Under the pieces are notes generated by a model, which saw only the letters and a program-made list of their open reading frames with translations, made no database searches and was not told the DNA's origin. Below are positions 23,889 to 36,945 of a stretch of DNA of 64,000 nucleotides, one piece after another. Within the stretch, counting starts at the first letter, position 1; the number at the start of each line of letters is the position of its first letter. The translations under genes were made by a program, and so were the position numbers. The DNA is from Prostheceraeus crozeri (taxonomy: Eukaryota > Platyhelminthes > Polycladida > Euryleptidae): assembly GCA_907163375.1 (NCBI GenBank), contig CAJQUW010007504.1, positions 124,001-188,000 on the forward strand, read 5' to 3'.

Positions 23889-26800
23889 TTCCACCAAACT
23901 GTGACATTTTTGCAGGTGGGCAATGTTACTTTTTGTGCATTCAACATTTATTTGTACTTCTCGAACTCCCACACCGTTGTCATTTGTCTTCGGAAAAAAT
24001 TGAGATTCAATTTTATTTTTGGGTTACACAGTGTAATTCTGTCAAAATTTATGAATAGCAAATTAAGTTGCTGTAGAAAAATATGAAAATCGCTCCTTTC
24101 ATTCAGATGGATTTTAAAGTTTACATGTAATCCCAACACGTTTCGTCCTCAGACGTTCTCAAGGACAAAATGACAATTGCGGCACAACTTGGCGACAGAT
24201 CATATATCCATCAAGCCATCTCATGTTTTCTTTCTCCGGAGGGGTTGGTTGAATTGGCGTAAGTAAGCGCAGCGACAACCACGTACAGAAATATCAATGT
24301 TTCCATTTCCAACACAAGAAGCCAAATTGACAACACTAAATAGTTAATATAGTAAAATTATTACAGTGCTTGTGCTTAAAGCCAAATTATAAATTGTGAT
24401 AACAGCGACATTTTCGCATAATACATTTAAAATGCATTTGAATTTTTTGCATGAAGGGACTTTTCAATTGTGAGCAATATCTGAAAATCTACATATTTAC
24501 ATGTGCTTACATATACTACTTTTCGTGTCTGAGATAGAGTGTTATGGCGAGACTTGGGATTTTTTAAGTACATATGTTTGTGGCTCAGCGTTCAATGGAA
24601 ACATCACCATAGGATTCTATGTATTTTTGGAGCACATTCTTCTCTTGCGCGCTCAGTGGAAATAGATATTAAGAAAAGGAATGTACAAAGTGCTGTGAAT
24701 TTACCATTGTAGTTGAAAGAGAAAATAGATTGAAAATTCATAATTCACAACAGTGGGAACTGAGAACATGAGTTGCAGATTTATTGTTCTTATAAAATGC
24801 TTTGAAGCAATGTAATTATAGTATTGGATCGACGACTAGAAATGCTCGCACATTGATGATCGGTAATTACATAAATTCAGACAACAACAGATAGAAGCTT
24901 TTGATCAAACCTCATATGAGAATGTTTTTCCTAGAATAAAGCGGTGGATTTGATCCTTTCAAAAATGATTTATTACGTGGTATTTAGAATAGAAATCCTT
25001 ATCTTTTCATGATATTTCAAGTTTTTTAATGTTTTAACAGAATTTACAAGCTATAGTGTTAATTCATATCCATCCATCGATTTCAACACAAGCTGCAACA
25101 GTACTCAGATTAAATCCCTAGTTGAGGTTTACACAATATTCAATCGCTTCGATTACCTACCATTCTTCGGTCAACTTCTTTATATCGCTATCATATCGGC
25201 CTTATCTGTGTTACGTATATGCGTATGTGAACTGAAGACGATTTTAGGGAAGCCTCTTGATGCATTAGTTTTAGGAAGCAGAATATCTCAGACGTAAGAT
25301 AAAATTCCTTTCTTGATTCATCAGTCATGTTGATGTGAAATTGATTAGTTTATCCAACTAATACGCAACAATCAAGCGCAAATCAAATGTGCAACATCTG
25401 TGAGGTCAGGGATTCAACCTCTGTTCATGATTTCTAGCGATGAGGTGCCCTTAAGCTCTCTTTGCTGACGTCTCAATACATTGAGTTTTTATAAAGTATC
25501 CATTCAAATAATGCAAGTGGTCTCTGCATGAACAGTTCTTAAAAAATGCTCAAATTGAGCTAATTCATTTTAACACTGACACATAGTTCAAGACGTTTAC
25601 ATTGGTTCTTGATTATATATCTGTCTGCCATCCTTCGATATAACCTACGTGTGCGTTTAATTATTTCGGCTAACTAATGTGGATGCCCTAAGTTCTTACT
25701 AATACATGTTCTCTCAAAATGTCACCAAACTAAAGTCCGTACTTTCATAACCGATGATGTCAACCTACGCAGCAACTACAAGAATCGAACATGATTGAGC
25801 TCATAACATTTGTTTGGAAGATTTCCGCTATGTTTCGTTTATGGCGTTGGTCCATTGTGTGACCATGAAGAGATACATGCGTAACTTTTTCCTGAGGTTT
25901 AGGCCATTGTATTATGGTTCGAAATGAATACTTGGCTTTGATTATATTTTTGCTCATAAGTTTCTTATGCATGTTGTCTGAATTTTTCGAATCTTATTAA
26001 TTGATGTCGCTCTCCAAATATATCGCACGTGAATTTAAAATTTTTTAGCATTCAGACATGCATTGCCGAAACATTGCAGCAACGACAGAAACTGTGACCC
26101 TTGCGATGAACCTTTCCACGATGATATCTTTCCTATGAAGACGATAGAAAATGCGTAATAGAAATGCTCAACAAGACAGATTTGTGAAGAAAACTTTCAT
26201 ATTGACCCAGTGATTTTAGTAGGATGACCCATACACAGACAGTGCTGGCGACCTGTTTAACAATCCGACTGCTCTCCCTTACTTTGCTCGGGTGATCTGT
26301 CTTAATGCATGGAATGCGGAAATTACTGTGAGTGATTGTACAATATGTAGTCGAGAATTTACGCTTTAAGCATCGATGGTATCAGGTCATAAAAATTGAT
26401 ATTTATATTCTGCATAGTTGTAGTATAAATCATTTAAGAAATATTTTGAGAGTAGAAATAACTTCTTTCCTACCAATGCGTATAACTGCCATTGGATAGA
26501 GCTTAGTGGGACTTTCATGTTTGTGTATCTGTGTGGAATGCGGATGGGAGTCAATGAGAGTTGAAGGCAAGGTTCACTGGGATCATAAAGATGATTCACA
26601 GTGGTTCACAGTTAACGTAAAATATAGAGCTGCCATGACGGAATATTTTGTTTATTGGTATGTCAAAGGCATTAGAAAATTCTCAAGAGTACTAACTGTC
26701 CAAAACTTGAAATAATGCAAGTCAGTAGAAGAGAAGACATTATTGGCCGTCAATGAATTTTAGGTCATCACACGAACATGGAACTTTTTTGATTTGTTGA

Positions 26801-29800
26801 GGGAAATTAATAGAAAAAATGTATGGTAATCTTCCTGATAGAAGAAGAAGATGTCTGCGTTCGTGAAACCATCTCAGTCGTGTTTCGTGTCGAGTTGAGC
26901 ATTGTCATTTCGTGCCGTTTTCATATTTATTCATACGCTTGTAAGTTGTAGAGTCATTTTTAATTTTCGTGTTGACATTGAATCACTGTAAGCTTTCAGT
27001 TTGAGATAATTTAATGACAATCTGTATAGGTAGCCGAAATAGTAATTCAAACAACATGATTGGGTTATTTTTTCAGTCTGACTTGATAGGCGAGTGTGTT
27101 TCTTTCATAGGCCAGGAATGAATTCTGAATATTTGAGACTTCGAAAAGTATAACAGAGACAATATGCAATCAACTTGCCTTTTCGTTTTGAAAAGTTAAT
27201 CTCAGATGTTTTTGGTAGATGATTTTAGTTCATTGAAGATTCACTGTGATTTTTCGATGAAACGGTATTTGCTATTTTAAGTTGATTAAGTTCATGTTCT
27301 TTGTCAATATTCAATAACTTTATTTGCGTTACTTAGTTGGTGTCATCAAATAGAAGATAAAAGTTCTTGCAGTCTACACTCTACTGACTATTGATGTGCT
27401 ATCATAAGTTTGATATGTTTGAATAATTTTGTTGTGTTTGTGATCAAATAAAACCTGATAAGCCAGGTTTTGAAAAAGTTTTGGTTAAGCAAGTGTATGT
27501 AGTAATTGAAAGAGGACACAGTCATGATGCGTTAGTTTATTGTGCTGATGACAGATGTAATTTGATTACGTTTACGAAGCAGCGGTGCCGATTAGGATTG
27601 TAATCAAAAAAGAAATCGCAAAATACAAGCTCTCAAAAGCCAGAGCATCACCATTTTGGTACCAGAAATCTATTGGCTACTTGGTATCTTAGGTTTAGCT
27701 TTTTGACCGATAAACAGTCATGATTGTCATAGATCATAAGCTCCAACTTCTCCTTCTCTGAAAAGAGATGATTTTGATTTCGAGGCAACATGTGTAGAAT
27801 AGAGTGGAAACAATCCCTCGTGCGCACACCTCTATCTCACGGAATTCCCCTTAGATCCACCTTATATATGTGTATATTTTTAATAGTATAAATGAAAATC
27901 GCACAGATCCGAGAGAGTAATTACAAGCAATTGAATTATCACAAAGAAAAAAGTAAATTAGCTTAACTAGACTGTAAGATAGACGGATGAAATGAGGCAC
28001 CGTTAGTCATACGAGTATATTGCCGGTAAAAGATTTCATTCATGAGTTGTATTGCCTTGATTATAAAACAGTTTTCTACGAGTAGTTTTGATAGATGGCA
28101 ACATTATATGGCCAGATTCGGGCACAAGTTGGAGTACGTCATGAAGCAGGTGTCATTTGTCTATCGAGGCTATCGAGAGCTTGCAAGCTAGCGCGTTTCG
28201 TCTATCATCGAGGGCTGGATGACATAACTTTTGACAGTGTTTACCACAGAGAAGACAACGGAACCTATTTTGAAGAATGTAGTTTTCCCGCGTCCTTCGA
28301 ATCCTTCTTGACATTCCAACAAGTGGGGACCAGCGTATTACATTACTGAGCGCATAATTCCAAAATGCTTAGAGCTCTTAGAGATAAATCATTTATAAAT
28401 TGTCTTATGATCCGCGAAAGGAAACAGCCGATGTGATGCGCGAACCACTATATTATCAACATGGTCACTTCAAGTGCACTTTGAATTAAAAGTAACACTA
28501 AACCCACATTCAGTGACACATCAGGATACATATGGATATCACCTTACACTCCTTTGATTTCGATGTCAAATCGTTTTACTCGTACACCTTCCGTATTTGA
28601 TTATATTTCCTTACTGCCATAGACCAACTTGGTGAAGATGAATCCGTGTTTCATTTTCCTCAAGGGGTTTCCTCTGAATTAAATAAAGCATGAGTATACT
28701 TGTCGAAACAAGCCGATACACACCTACTCTATTTACTTAGTTCACTTTCTCTTCACAGTTGCTAGTAGTTTCAAGTCAGATATAACGTGTGAAGGTCAAT
28801 CAGACAATGAATTAAATGAATTTGCTTTCGCTATGTGCTGGAAGAGTAGTTCATGTTAACTGCTCAAGAAATCCTGGCAGCAGTCGAATCCATGTCAGTA
28901 ACTGCTTCATGAGATATGGGACACATGCGTCCCATACCTAAAGCTGTCCTGATGGGATAATGGGACACATGTGTCCCATGAATAAATGGTCCTAGATCAC
29001 ACAGCATGATTCATTTTGATAGTCTGACTGTTTCATGCTCATTCACATCATAGAAGACGCAATCGAAATAGATTTGAAGGAAAAAATTGAATATTTAAAA
29101 TGTTGTCCCTTTAAGCATGCCATCCTTTTTTCGGAGTATCCTGGGTTTGATTATAGGAGACAAATACTTCATCGACATGGAGGAAGATTCCTAAAAGGTG
29201 AATACGATTCGAGAATTGTAATTGGAAACTGAAGATGAAAATAACAGGCTTAATACAAGTGATGAACTAGCGGATTATTGATGAGTAGGATTTATAAATT
29301 AATCGTTGAAATAATTCAAAGCCTGAATAGTAGAAAGCATTTTCGTGCATATTTCAAGCAATAATAGCATGCAACATCATAGTTGTAGGAATAACATAGC
29401 ATTGACCAGCTCATGCAATGAATAAAACACTTTCTTAAGAAAACAATCTGAATTTCTCGTGATTTTCATACTGTTGATGTCTTCATTCCATGTCTTTTTT
29501 TGGCAGGTCTACATAGCATAGACATAAATATCGCACTATAAGCTTACCAATATACCAAATATGGCAGCGAACATTTCAATTAGATTGTATATCATCTCAT
29601 TTAGTAAATGCAGATGGTGCACAGGAACAGAGGACTGTATCAACATATTTTGGAATGTCTATCAAACTTTCCCAGCCGATCAAAAATGTCGTCACGCAAC
29701 TGTCCTCTCATGTAAATTCTCAACGTAATGATTTTGTCTGACGTAGCGATCTGTCACTTATCTAGAAAAGTTCGGTTCCGGTAACGTACTCTTCTGGCCA

Positions 29801-30309
29801 AACCTGCTGAGCCGAAATCGATCATGTTTGAATTGATGAGACAAATGGGGCTGGTATATTGCATGTATCAATCAGCTTATAAACTCCTACATTATATCCT
29901 AAAATCATAATAGCCATTGTGATGACACTGAACAACATGATGTGCTATTATACCTTGGTTAAGTGCGGTAAATAGCTCATATCAGCTTTTTTGACATGTT
30001 AGCTTCCTTTTAATGGAAGATGGTATGAAAGACGCAGTTAATGAGTGATTATTATATCAGTAGGCTCTGCACTGGTCGTCTCTGACTTAACTATCATGTG
30101 ATCCGATTGATTGAGATTTTCTGGGGATACTTCTTGTTCTTCTCATGTTTTTGGAGTGTTTAGAAAACTTCTGCACTTTGTATATTTGAAAGTATATCCT
30201 CATTTCACATTTATTTTAAAATGTTGTTCGTAGATGTTTGCATCGATTTTCAAATTTATTTGTTAGTTCAAAACTCAGTAATGTCACAAGAAGCCTTGGA
30301 TCACGAGTC
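23889..30309 (+). other. Galpha intron, ordinary AT-rich stretch
   Basis: About 6.4 kb with no supported gene. Short ORFs (25760-25972, 26387-26715, 28095-28349, 29035-29232) show no conserved motif and no flanking splice structure that I could tie to a gene. The only clear structure is the pair of palindromes at 28915-28979. Confidence 0.45.
28915..28979. repeat. Pair of TGGGACACATGYGTCCCA palindromes
   Basis: A 22-bp near-perfect palindrome at 28915-28936 and a perfect 20-bp palindrome ATGGGACACATGTGTCCCAT at 28960-28979 share the same core. They are 45 bp apart start to start. No transposon end or gene is recognisable next to them. Confidence 0.85.
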
Positions 30310-30625
30310 TCATGATCTAGTCATCACTTTGATCAAGTCGCTTTTACAAACGCCAAGCACTAAGCAACATCGAAAAGCTTCCACTTTAGAAATCTACAGT
30401 TTTCACTCTTAATTTACTGACTGACACAGCACCGCACATGGCCATGTGCACCGCGGACCGATGATGATGGCTCATGCTGTGTCCATTGTTGTCTCTTTAC
30501 ACATCAGATTGACAATTTGTCATGCATGTATTTTAAGCCATCATTTGACAGATGACAGTTCCATAGAGCCGGTGTTATGCCTACATGGCTGTAATCATTT
30601 TCCGAGGAGAAACTTGTATGTTCAA
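30310..30625 (+). repeat. Repeat family copy A (5' part, + orientation)
   Basis: Shares long colinear similarity with the reverse complement of 33190-33500, for example 'GCAACATCGAAAAG', 'GATGATGGCTCATGCTGT', 'ACACATCAGATTGACAATTT' and 'TTTTCCGAGGAGAAACTT'. It includes a perfect 16-bp palindrome GCACATGGCCATGTGC at 30434-30449. The similarity stops at about 30625 (TTCAA). The missing second half of the family appears in the same orientation at 32343. Confidence 0.75.
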
Positions 30626-32342
30626 TTTTGTAGCGTACTACTATTTTCTCCTATTTCTAATATTCCCCCAGATTTTTTCACTATCTTGTGGTCTATATTT
30701 TCCCCTTTGGAAATTCTTCTTCCCCTTTCTTGTTAAATCTCTCATTTCAGTTCAAGACGGAAGTATTGTTTATCCAATTATACATGTATTATGAACTAAA
30801 TTTTGCGAGAGTCTACTGAGCTAATCAATGAACTCCTTTAGGTGACAACCATTGACACCTTTCTTCAACATGACACCTTTCTCATCTTTCAGAAAGAAAA
30901 CGGACTTGCCTTTGTTCATATGAACAGTGTAGATCTTCCTTGACCAAGTGGTTGTTATACCACTGCCTTGTGACCACCGCTCTTGTGACTTCTTGATCTT
31001 CGTCATCATTCTAGAAAAGGAAGAATCACTTAATTGAACATTATAATTTTTGCTTTACACTAGAGGAGTACGTCAGCTAATAACTAGTAACTTATGAGTA
31101 GCTAGGTGCTGCTGTCTTGCTTGATAACCTTAAAAAGATGATCTACAGTAGGCCACAACGAAACTAACCTCTTGTAAAGAGCGGACCTTGCGGTGTCCTT
31201 CGAATGTCGTTCACTTTTCGACCGATTTCGCCTTCACTTGATAGTAGAGCAAGCCGTTGAATATTTAGTACTTCGAAGCTTTGCTACACAGTCGTCGTTT
31301 GTCGCCTTTCGAGGCGCCGTCTGGATATGCCTTATTTGTCAAGTATTCTCTGACATGAACATCAGTGAGTTTTAAGTGAATGTTAATTATTCACCTGCTC
31401 ACTGAGCGATAATGGTTAGCCCACAGAATTAGACATCAGCCACACTGCGAGCTTTTCAAGCGTTTCCGAGCTAAGGCCTCATCCACACTACGAGCTTTTC
31501 CAAGCGTTTACGAGCAAAGCGTTTTGCAGCAAATATAAAGTCATCATTGCAGCACTTGTAGACTGCCACACTGCGAGCAAAGCAAATCAGAGCGATTGAT
31601 AGCCTGCGGACATACGTTTGCTCGAGACGCTCGGGACGCTCGTGTTTGCTTTGCTTTCAGTGTGACTGAGGCCTTAGACAGGTCGTGTCGTCTTCTGTTT
31701 GACTATAGAAATTAAACATTGGAACATGCAGCGTCAATCGAATGTCACAATCTGCTGACATAACACCATAGCAATCGAACAAAGAGCAGTCAGTTCAGCA
31801 TTGAACACGCCAAATTGTGCGAAGTTTCAGTGACTGTTATCAACCGGATCACACAGCAAAGAGACACAGTCTACGTCAAGAACTACAGAGAAGTTTGTGA
31901 GCGCTTTTTCGTGCGCCTGTTATCTTTTTTAATAATGATCAGAAAAACCAACATTATCGAGAAAACTTTTGCGCAATGATATGATTTCTTCGAATCTGAA
32001 GTAATTGTGGCGATCGGAGAATTTTGATGGAACTCACAACAATCTGCAAGCGACGCACGACTATTATTCCTATCTCTGCAAGGTATTAAAAACTTCTTTT
32101 TGCCCGCTTAGTAAGTTCATGCATGTGCCATCGTTATGAATCATTTTGCATTTCTAGAAAAGTGATGCACCTAAACAATCGAATTCTGTGGGTCAACCTT
32201 TCTGTCTGGAAGGTCTAGTGATCACGATGATAATATTCACGAAATCATCTTCTCGAAGAGAAAATGAGTGCATACATTCAGTTTCCCCTGTAACTGACTG
32301 ATTATACAATTTATCTTCCGACCCGGAAAATTGATTTAGGCT
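30626..32342. other. Possible 1.7-kb insertion splitting a repeat copy
   Basis: This segment separates the two halves (A and C) of a plus-oriented repeat copy that is continuous in its inverted partner B. TTCAA is present at both junctions (30621-30625 and 32343-32347), which could be a short target duplication. It contains a MITE at 31472-31676 but no recognised gene. I did not find terminal inverted repeats at the segment's own ends, so the insertion is inferred. Confidence 0.35.
31472..31676. mobile_element. Short MITE with TAAGGCCTCA ends (205 bp)
   Basis: Terminal inverted repeats TAAGGCCTCATCCACACT (31472-31489) and, reverse-complemented, TAAGGCCTCAGTCACACT (31676-31659) match at 16 of 18 positions. 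The interior has sub-repeats of 'CCACACTRCGAGC...TTTCMAAGCGTTT' type, one of which also lies just outside the left end (31437-31470). No coding capacity. The superfamily is not assigned; a TA duplication is possible but cannot be separated from the repeat ends. Confidence 0.6.
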
Positions 32343-32565
32343 TTCAACTTTACGGGGAAAATAAGTGAATGGAGAATATGAAAGGAAGTGAGCAAAAGGA
32401 AAAAATGGAAGACAATGCACAGATATTTGCAGACGATGCATAGATATTTCACATGAATTGTAAATATCTGTAATCTTCAAATAACATGCCTGCACAGAAT
32501 GTCGGAGAAAAGCAGACAACGGAGAGATTAAGTCTAGAAAATCTCCCGAAGTGTCCCAAATGACG
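32343..32565 (+). repeat. Repeat family copy C (3' part, + orientation)
   Basis: Inverted relative to 32985-33195: shared blocks include 'GGGGAAAATAAGTGAATGGA', 'CAAAAGGAAAAAATGGAAGA', 'CAGATATTTGCAGACG' and 'ATGTCGGAGAAAA'. Together with copy A it makes one interrupted plus-oriented copy. Arms C and B could form a long foldback with about 420 bp between them. Confidence 0.75.
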
Positions 32566-32984
32566 AATATCTTCATAACGTTAATATTACGCTAAAAGGA
32601 AGAAATTATCAAAGAAAATTTCTCCTAAATTTCCTGCATGAATCAATGTTTCAATAAATATCAAGAAAATTCATGAACGCGAACTGATTCAACAACTGGA
32701 AAGAATAGTTCTCTTCGGATAAATTTCGAACACTATAAATTGATTATCCTGAATACTTTTAAGGACTAAATCTAGAGAGCACTATGAACTGTGAAAAGTG
32801 GCAGCTACGACAATTAAACGTAGCAGCAAGCTCGAGTTAACTGTGAAAACCGAAACACATACCGCTTGTCGCACTTTTTCATTTTCTCCGTTTTCAATGA
32901 AAGAAGCCACAATATTGCAGCAAACATCAACTTGCAAACTGGGATGGATATGAATGGGTTGTTTTTTCCGATTCACAGTTCATT

Positions 32985-33500
32985 GGAACATTTCTGGAGA
33001 TTTTCTGGACCAAATCTCTCCGCTGTCTGTTTTTCTCCGACATTTGTGTATACATGTTATCTGAAGATTACAGAAATTTATAATTCAGATGCAACGTCTG
33101 CAAATATCTGTCCATTGTCTTCCATTTTTTCCTTTTGCTACCGGTGTTGTGCTATTCATATTCTCCATTCACTTATTTTCCCCCGTATTGAAACATAAGT
33201 TTCTCCTCGGAAAATAAATATAGCCATGTATGCATAACACCGGCTGATCTGTCAAATTATGGCTTAAATTATGACAAATTGTCAATCTGATGTGTAAAGA
33301 GAACTATGGATACAGCATGAGCCATCATCATGCGGTCCGCGCTGCTATGTTTGGCGCTGTGTTTGTCAGTGAATCAAGAGCCAAAATTGTAGATTTCTAT
33401 GGTGGAAACTTTTCGATGTTGCGTAGTAACACTTTCGAGCTTGCATTTTCCTCAAAGTGCAACCTTATGACAAGACTATTAATTCTTCATCCCTCCAACT
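32985..33500 (-). repeat. Repeat family copy B (continuous, - orientation)
   Basis: Contains, uninterrupted and inverted, the sequences found in copies A (30310-30625) and C (32343-32565). It therefore shows the intact family order. No coding motif was recognised in it, and its class is unknown. Confidence 0.75.
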
Positions 33501-35652
33501 TACAAATCTTGTTGGAAACTATAGTCCAAATAGTGAATGCCGATTGTCATCCGTCCAAAGTTGATAATGTAGGAGACACCATTATTCACAGGCTATAGAA
33601 ATTAAGAAATTACGTTCTGATATGTAAATCAGGCCGAATTCTGAACATGCGTAAAACTTGGAATCTGAGATTTTCATTTTCGCTTTTCTCTTTTTCCAGC
33701 TAGATTTTCTGCATGATTAGGATCTCAGATGTCAAAGCAATTGTGTCCAGCTTCGATACTATCTGTGTTTATTGAAATGCTGATACTATTTTCTGATTCT
33801 GTACCTTGTATGACCAATTGATTATTCAAACTGTATTTTATCTCTACCTCATCATCTGCAAGCGTGGTGTCATACGTCCTCGTTAGAACTGTTGTGTCAA
33901 TATGTTCGGCATATCTTTCGATAATGGTCAAATAATCGATGCTTTCTCTATTAATGCTAAGGCCATTGACATTGCATTCATTAAGTGATGTACTTAAAAT
34001 TCTATCATTAGCTCAAAGCCACATCCTTTAATTCAGAATGATGAATGCTGAAGCAACAAATAAGAGCTTGTGCCTTACACACGAAGTTATTTATTTATGC
34101 AGGTGAACGCGGTAGATATTACAAAGCTTGATGCTCATATCCCCTTCTTGTACACCTCACGTGTATTTGCTGGTGGATTGCCGTATATATCCACGAAAAA
34201 TACACCGTATTTTTCCGTAAGGTTGCTCATTCAGACGTAGTTGGTCATTGCGCTAGCCAGTTTGCACATTGTAAAATGAAGTTTGAAAAGTATTTTAGGT
34301 CAAAAAGTTGAATGGTACATGGAAAGCTTACGTCAGGTTTTTCAAAAAAAAATGTGTCTGGACTTCGCCACCCAGCTTCAGAAGTCAATTCTTTCCCAAG
34401 ATAACAGGACATTGCAATCATCTTAAGAGTCAAAGAGAGAATAATAGTGCGCAGCCACTATTATTGGCGAGAGTCCATGCATACGTAGAAATCTTTTTAT
34501 GACAGATTCTGTCTGATGGAGGTTTCCGATGGTCAAACCTGGTTAAACTTCCGGCCAAACCCAGCGATTCTATGCTTCATTGAACTCATAAGGTCTGAGA
34601 TCCGATTGAGTTTTGATGACATAAAAGGCATGTACGATCGTATTGATGACAACTAAGCGTGTGCACCGTATACCCATGAGGGCGACATTAACTGGATGGA
34701 GGACTTAAGATAATTTACTATTCATTTTAGTACTCACTGGATTAGCTAAGTAAAAGCAAGTGGTAAGTTTTGCTGCGCGTAGATACGTACAGTGCCCGTT
34801 GCTGCAGTATATTTTTCGTTTTCCGTGTATCACAAATGCTAGTTGAGTTGATTCGAAAAACTGATAACAGAAGCGAACAAGTCACGCAATCTCAACTTTG
34901 CCGCTGTTGATTACGAAGCTCAAGTTCGTACAGAATAGAACCGCATGAAAACTTCGTGCCATTAATAGAATCAAAGCTTTCATCGGATACTAGCACTCTT
35001 TCAGTGACCTTGCTTGATACAGTTTTATATCTCTCCCTTATTACCTGATTCAATCATACCTGTTAAGAATTTTTCTGTCCATCCACGCCATTCATCGCTC
35101 TCAGTCACGTTCTCCATTGCCCTTCGCTCCGATTCTTCTCGCTGTCCTCTCACCCACCACTGGCCACCCTCCAATCCGCTCCTCGCACTGTAGGTACGCT
35201 TGCCACCTTACCGAACCGCCTGCTCACACAGCTCCATCACTTGCGCCCTCCAGTCGCAACGAGTCTTCAGACCAGAGCTGGAGCTGAGCCGTCACGACCT
35301 GCGCTCCAAATTCTTTACTAAGCAGTTATATTTATCGACGGTTTATCATAACCATAATAGTGCGAAGAAGCAAGACGCCATATTGAGCTGCTGAATTGTA
35401 CAGCAGCTAAGCATTTTACACCTTTTCAAAAAAATGACAAGCTTGCTCATTGAATTGTAGGCTATTGTGGTTCACCCGATCTAATCAAAGTATGATACTT
35501 GTAGACGAAAATACCCTTCGACATTTGCTGTATTTGATGCAGCGTCCTTTGTCACCCCGCTGATCTCTAATTTATTTAGCTTACGTTGACCTTTGTGGTG
35601 TTATATTGACATTAAGGTGGTTTACTTAAGGTAAAAATATTCAAAGGGATTT
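33501..35652 (+). other. Galpha intron, ordinary stretch
   Basis: No exon, RNA gene or transposon end recognised. The minus-strand ORF at 33725-33931 (68 codons, acidic, Ile/Ser/Thr-rich) has no family motif. A GC-richer patch at about 35090-35290 has a short plus ORF without motif. Confidence 0.45.
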
Positions 35653-36792
35653 CTAAAATAATGTCACACACTCACTTATGACCGCAGCCCCTGTTGAGGC
35701 CGTTTTTTGCACCCATTCAACCACGGACGATTTCCACCTCTTCCTGTCGCTTGTTCTTCTGAGGCAGTCGGTCGCAGCTTCTCCCGTCCGCTTTGTAATG
35801 TCATATAGCCACGTTAGTCGGGGTCTCCCTCTAGATTTTCTTCCTTCCACCTGTCCGTGCGTGATGGTCTTGCATAAGGTGCTCTCTTGTCTGCTGGCGC
35901 TCCCGAACCTTTTCAACTTCCTGGTTTTAGCAATGTTCAGCAAACTGTCCAGCGCTCCATATTTTCGTCGCATTTCTTCTCATGCGCATTCGTCAGTGTT
36001 CCTTTCTTTCCATGATATAGCGAGTATCCTACTTAGGCACTTCAAGTCAAAGGGCTCTATTCGTGTTTCTGTCTTCTTGATGAGAGTCCAGGATTCCCAT
36101 CCGTACAGAGCTATGGCATTGACATTGGCGCGTAATAGATAAACTTTATTTCTGATCGATGACTTTTTCTGTTTCCAGATCTTGTCCATGTTGGCTACAG
36201 TACTTGTCGTCACTCATAGTCCAGCAAATATTTCTTTTGTTCATCTTGCATCTTCTGAAATCATGGAATCGAGGTATTTGAAGCTCTTTACCTGTTCTAG
36301 TAATTCATCATTTACTTCTAACTGGGAACTAGTGTTGATAGGTGATGGTCCAGTCACTAAAATTGCTTTTTTGTCCATTTATTTCCATATCGTATCTGTT
36401 AGCAGTCTCGTTTGTCTTCTGCGTTAGTTTCTTTAACCCCTCTTCTGAACTCGTGATTAAGGCAATGTCGTCGGCAAGTCGCAAATTGTGAATTTGTCTT
36501 CTACCACATTTGACACCAGGTGCGAATTGTTCATCTAGTGCATCTGTCATAACTCGCTCAAGAAAGAGGTTGAACAATGTTGGGGAGAGGACGCACCCTT
36601 GTTTGACACCCGCATTTGATGAGAACCAGTCGCTGTAGTCGTGGTTAACTAGTATCGTGCTTTAAGCATTTTCATATAGTGATTCGATTTGCATAGTAAC
36701 TTAAAACCTATCCTGCGTTTCATCATAGTATGCCATAAGTCTTCGTGTCGTACTCGGTCGAACGCCTTTTGTGAATCGACGAAGTTCATAAG
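35653..36792 (-). pseudogene. RTE-like LINE reverse transcriptase, 3' part
   Basis: Minus-strand non-LTR retrotransposon RT, spread over several frames by frameshifts. From high to low coordinates: 'NFVDSQKAFDRVRHEDLW' (motif A, 36734-36789), 'SSNAGVKQGCVLSPTLFNLF' (motif B, about 36560-36622), 'LRLADDIALI' (active site, usual FADD with F to L, about 36450), 'RYDMEINGQKS' (motif D, about 36380), 'ALYGWESWTLIKKTETRIEP' and 'CLSRILAISWKERNTDECA' (connection region, 35980-36120), and 'GQVEGRKSRGRPRLTWLYDI' (C-terminal basic block, about 35830). This set is typical of RTE-like endonuclease-RT elements common in animals. The element is interrupted at a TA (36793-36794) by the Tc1-type transposon and continues at 41759-41840. 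The 3' end is near 35653. Confidence 0.85.
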
Positions 36793-36945
36793 TACAGTCC
36801 TGTGCACAATATTAGCATATTTTTTAAAAGTCACTTTTTTGCTAATATTGATCTCTAACGAAGGAACAGAACAATATAACAATGTTAGGAAATGGGAAAT
36901 CAGCAATTGTTTACCTTGAAAACTCTTCGGACACTCTTTGTTCAT

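Noticed and set aside
24120-24180. ACGTTTCGTCCTCAGACG-type sequence resembling 3' ends of some retroelements
   Set aside because: Too short to assign and no coding partner on either strand.
28095-28349. 84-codon plus ORF as a possible gene
   Set aside because: No conserved motif, no partner exon and no codon-use support; chance ORF is likely.
29035-29232. 65-codon ORF next to the palindromes, considered as a piggyBac or other transposase fragment
   Set aside because: No catalytic motif and no TTAA-flanked ends found.
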